Source of the DNA: Chondrus crispus
Lineage: Eukaryota; Rhodophyta; Florideophyceae; Gigartinales; Gigartinaceae
Length of the DNA: 64,000 bases
Direction of reading: 5' to 3'
NCBI RefSeq assembly: GCF_000350225.1
Contig: NW_005179041.1
Location: 124,001 to 188,000, forward strand
A model generated the notes under the pieces. It was not told the origin of the DNA, ran no database searches, and worked only from the letters and a program-made list of their open reading frames with translations. The translations under genes were made by a program, and so were the position numbers. Within the stretch, counting starts at the first letter, position 1; the number at the start of each line of letters is the position of its first letter. Of this stretch, positions 60,953-64,000 are shown piece by piece.

Positions 60953-63724
60953 ATGTCCGCCCCTAACTACCTCACTTTCCTTCCTCCCCCTGTCCTTCCC
61001 GGTCGTGCCCCATCCCACCGCCGTCGCCTGACGCACCAAGGTCCGCAAATGCTGTCCAGGTCCGTTTCCAAATTTCTTCGTCGCGTCCAAGCGGGCGCTA
61101 TCAGGCCCGTGAAGCCTGCCTCCCTCGGCATTAAGACCCGTATTCCTCGCTCTGCTACCCTCTTTCACGACCGCGAGTCTCGCGTGGCGGTCGCGATGTG
61201 TAGAAGACGCTCCCGCTTCGCGACGAAGGAGGCCCATAGTGTTTTGAACGTGCTGAGACCGCTTGTTGAAAATGACACCATCCATTCTTTCGTCGTCGCC
61301 ATAGATGGGCCTGCGCCAGTGTGTTCAAAGGCTGCCACGCTTGTCGAGGAGGCTGGGGGGGAGCTTTTGGGGAAAGAGAGCTTGGATGCCGCTCTGGCTT
61401 TTTTAACGGAAGGGGAAAAAGAGTCACGTCATCCGAGTGAGCAAGGTGAAAATGCCAACGTACTAGCATGTTCGGCGAGGGATGGAACGGCTGGTACTAT
61501 CGGGGGCGCTGCTCGCAAGGAAGGAAATACATCGAGACTCAGATTCCTTAGTAGGCAGCGCCGGAAAGATGCGCAGAAGCGACGCCGCCACCATTTTGAG
61601 CTATGTGCGCACCATCAGCCTGCTGGTGATCAACCGAAGGCGATCAGCTTTCTGACTGATGGCCTTTTGGAAAAGGGTAAATCGTTCCAGACATTGCACG
61701 GAGTCACTGGGTCTGGCAAGACGTTCATGATGGCAAACATTATAGCAAAAGCTGATCGCCCAGCTCTAATTCTTGCGCCAAACAAAACACTTGCCGCTCA
61801 ATTGTGTAACGAGCTTTCCAATCTTTTTCCTAAGAATCGCGTTGAGTTCTTTGTGTCGAGCTTCAAGTTTTATCAGCCAGAGGCCTATCTACCCAACAGC
61901 GACAAGTATATAGCGAAGGCGTCTGCCATCGATCCTGATGTAGATCGCCTTCGCCATGCGGCGACCAGGTCGCTCTTTGAAAGAACGGATACCATTGTTG
62001 TTGCAAGCGTAAGCTCCATATATGGTTTGGGCCTACCAACCGAGTATTTGGAGTCATCCATTCGGATTCACGTTGGTGACAAGCTGGAAGGTGGCGTCAG
62101 CGAACTCACCGAGAGTTTGGAAAATGTACAATACGTAGAAGCGAGCGGGAAAGGTATCACTCCAAGAGGATCTTTCAACGTAACGTCGGACATAGTCGAG
62201 ATTGCTCCACCCTGGGAAGCAGAAGGAATTCTTTACAGGATCCTGTTTGACAACAGTGTCATCGTACGGATGGAATTTCTCAATACGAACACGAGTGAAA
62301 GTATCGATCTCGGACACGAAGTAGTTCTTTACCCCGCTAGACACTTTGTGACCCCTAAGGGCCAAATAGAAGCAGCTATTTTGCAAATTGAAGAGGAAAC
62401 GAAAAAGTGCACAACTGCTTTTCGCGCTGAAGGGAAAGAGCTGGAGGCCTCGCGCTTGGAAGAAAGGGTAGCCACAGACATGGAAATGATGAGAAAGGTT
62501 GGCTTTTGCAGCGGGGCAGAGAATTACTCCTTGTATCTTTCAAAAAGGACAAACGGCATCACCACGAGCCCCCCTCGAACCTTGCTTGATTACATGCCTC
62601 GCGACGGGAAATGGCTGCTTTTCATTGATGAGAGCCATGTGACTGTTCCCCAATTGGGTGCTATGTATGCAGGAAACGCAGCGAGGAAGAAGAAGCTTGT
62701 GCGACACGGGTTTCGACTTCCATCTGCTATGGAGAACAGGCCGTTGAATTCAAAAGAGTTTTGGGAGAAGGCTCATCAAACGATATTCGTTTCGGCAACT
62801 CCCGGAAATCTTGAACTTGAACGTAGTGGATCAAATGGGGTATGTGAAGCTGTTATTCGCCCAACAGGGATTGTGGACCCCTCAGTAGAGGTTGTCCCCA
62901 CCAAAGGCCAAGTTGAACATCTTGTGTTGGCGCTGGCGAAAGTTGCTGCCGCCGGTGGACGAGCAATCGTGACAACATTAACCAAGCGGTTTGCAGAGGA
63001 CCTTGCAGACTGCATAAGCCGCAAGCCAGCAATTCATGGGGTGCTGGATAGACCACTGCGCGTGTCCTTCTTGCATTCTGAAATTGATTCAGTTGGACGA
63101 ATGCAGGTATTGGAAGCGATGCGGGGTGACATCAATTTGGGCAGTGAATCGTCGGCGCCGAAGTTGGATGTCATTGTCGGGGTGAATTTGCTGCGCGAGG
63201 GAATAGACTTACCTGCAGTCCGCCTCGTTGCGATTCTCGATGCAGACTCTGAGGGCTTTCTAAGGGGAGAGACCGCTTTGATTCAAACCATTGGAAGAGC
63301 TGCACGCAACACGGAGGGCCATGTCGTCATGTATGCTGATACAGTTACGTCTTCAATGCATCGGGCAATAACAGAGACACGAAGGAGGCGCCGTTTGCAA
63401 ATGGCTCATAATTCCATTAACGATATTATCCCGAGTGGCGTGGGTGCTGGGACACATCGCTCCCTTAACGCTGAAGAGAAGACGCTCCTTGACAGAATAC
63501 GAAAGCTAAAACTTGAGGCAGGCGAGTCACTAAAAGAGAAAACTTTTGGAAAGATCTCAGACAAAGCAGTTCAAGAACGAGATCATTTCAAGTTTGCTGA
63601 AGCACCCGCGGATCTCACAGACCTGGGTGACGTGCGTCAGAAAATGTTGATGGCCGCTAATGCCGAAGATTTTGAGACGGCGGCCCTACTACGGGATCGT
63701 TTGGTCAGTCTCGAGCAAAGGTGA
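60953..63724 (+). CDS. uvrB: UvrB excision-repair helicase, nuclear gene, probably organelle-targeted
   Basis: 923 residues, one exon; bacterial UvrB is about 670. The first ~230 residues are an extension: a basic, Ser/Arg-rich presequence and then a stretch with no match I know. The UvrB core has the P-loop HGVTGSGKT at 249-257, ILAPNKTLAAQL, FYQPEAYLPNSDKYI, VVASVSSIYGLG, LLFIDESHVTVPQLGAMY, GFRLPSAMENRPL, FVSATPGNLEL, FLHSEIDSVGRM, VIVGVNLLREGIDLPAVRLVAILDADSEGFLR and QTIGRAARN. A C-terminal UVR motif (VRQKMLMAANAEDFETAALLRDRL) would contact UvrC. UvrB verifies DNA damage after UvrA. The beta-hairpin Tyr cluster is altered (see findings). Confidence 0.95.
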   Translation: MSAPNYLTFLPPPVLPGRAPSHRRRLTHQGPQMLSRSVSKFLRRVQAGAIRPVKPASLGIKTRIPRSATLFHDRESRVAVAMCRRRSRFATKEAHSVLNVLRPLVENDTIHSFVVAIDGPAPVCSKAATLVEEAGGELLGKESLDAALAFLTEGEKESRHPSEQGENANVLACSARDGTAGTIGGAARKEGNTSRLRFLSRQRRKDAQKRRRHHFELCAHHQPAGDQPKAISFLTDGLLEKGKSFQTLHGVTGSGKTFMMANIIAKADRPALILAPNKTLAAQLCNELSNLFPKNRVEFFVSSFKFYQPEAYLPNSDKYIAKASAIDPDVDRLRHAATRSLFERTDTIVVASVSSIYGLGLPTEYLESSIRIHVGDKLEGGVSELTESLENVQYVEASGKGITPRGSFNVTSDIVEIAPPWEAEGILYRILFDNSVIVRMEFLNTNTSESIDLGHEVVLYPARHFVTPKGQIEAAILQIEEETKKCTTAFRAEGKELEASRLEERVATDMEMMRKVGFCSGAENYSLYLSKRTNGITTSPPRTLLDYMPRDGKWLLFIDESHVTVPQLGAMYAGNAARKKKLVRHGFRLPSAMENRPLNSKEFWEKAHQTIFVSATPGNLELERSGSNGVCEAVIRPTGIVDPSVEVVPTKGQVEHLVLALAKVAAAGGRAIVTTLTKRFAEDLADCISRKPAIHGVLDRPLRVSFLHSEIDSVGRMQVLEAMRGDINLGSESSAPKLDVIVGVNLLREGIDLPAVRLVAILDADSEGFLRGETALIQTIGRAARNTEGHVVMYADTVTSSMHRAITETRRRRRLQMAHNSINDIIPSGVGAGTHRSLNAEEKTLLDRIRKLKLEAGESLKEKTFGKISDKAVQERDHFKFAEAPADLTDLGDVRQKMLMAANAEDFETAALLRDRLVSLEQR

Positions 63725-64000
63725 CGATACGCAGAGCGCTCTGAGACCAGTGCTTCGAGACATCACAAGAAAGGCGTAGTCCTCTTCATCCAGGTTTGGA
63801 GGTCCTCAATACTGTACGAAGTGCTTTATTGGCATAAAACATTTTACAACTCGCTGTGTCCACCCTTGGTCAAGACTTAATGACATACAAGTTTTACGCA
63901 AAGGGATTTTGCTTACTGTTCGTTCTGGGTGTTGTTTTCGCGTAGATACCAATAGGCAATTAGCAAAAAGTTTCGTCATGCGCTCTCTTTCGTTCCTTGA
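63725..64000. other. 3' region of uvrB to the window edge
   Basis: No gene seen. One TACTGTA word near 63812. Confidence 0.5.

Overview
The window is nuclear DNA of a eukaryote, most likely a florideophyte red alga of the Chondrus type (inference; no species marker is present). The evidence is: genes that are intronless or carry one short GT-AG intron (192, 199 and 126 nt in three cellular genes); a tRNA-Ala with an intron at position 37/38; bacterial-type enzymes with basic N-terminal extensions that look like organelle presequences (TrpE, UvrB, RuvX); gene islands with convergent pairs about 110-120 bp apart; and large gene-poor blocks of transposable elements. A run of 100 N (35605-35704) is an assembly gap.

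Region by region. 1-12869 is a transposon block: a frameshifted DDE transposase cut by the window edge; a 4.4-kb Harbinger-like element (2045-6407) with terminal inverted repeats, 20-bp subterminal palindromes, a transposase broken by one in-frame stop and a Myb/SANT-like partner broken by a two-base slip; a piggyBac-like element (about 6485-9262); and a clean 482-bp MITE with a TTA target duplication. 12870-19928 is a nearly intact, recent Ty1/copia element (477-bp LTRs, ATATG duplication) with an extra C2H2 zinc-finger reading frame before gag. 19929-23714 has no recognisable gene. 23715-34641 is a gene island: a secreted triple-CAP protein, an NB-ARC/WD40 STAND protein, an intron-bearing tRNA-Ala(CGC), a YheT-type alpha/beta hydrolase and a tyrosine phosphatase. 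34642-38917 is gene-poor and rich in hairpins. 38918-46386 is an old, broken copia element, itself interrupted by a 608-bp solo LTR and by a 35-bp double-hairpin insertion. 47643-63724 is a second gene island: anthranilate synthase I, a COG2907-like FAD oxidoreductase fused to an unknown C-terminus, a GT61 glycosyltransferase, two small terminal-inverted-repeat elements, RuvX, an unknown protein and UvrB.

How the genes fit together: TrpE, UvrB and RuvX look like nuclear genes serving organelles (tryptophan synthesis, excision repair, Holliday-junction processing). The CAP protein and GT61 enzyme belong to the secretory pathway. The NB-ARC/WD40 protein has the layout of an APAF1/NLR-like signalling switch.

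The most unusual signal is a class of adjacent long palindromes ('double hairpins'). One lies inside a reverse transcriptase gene, where the intact related element in the same window serves as a control. The 35 inserted bases there are the left flank inverted, followed by the right flank inverted (A, A-inverted, B-inverted, B). That is what a double-strand break whose two ends each fold back and copy themselves before joining would leave. Similar clusters occur at about 4.2, 37.8, 46.6 and 49.8 kb.
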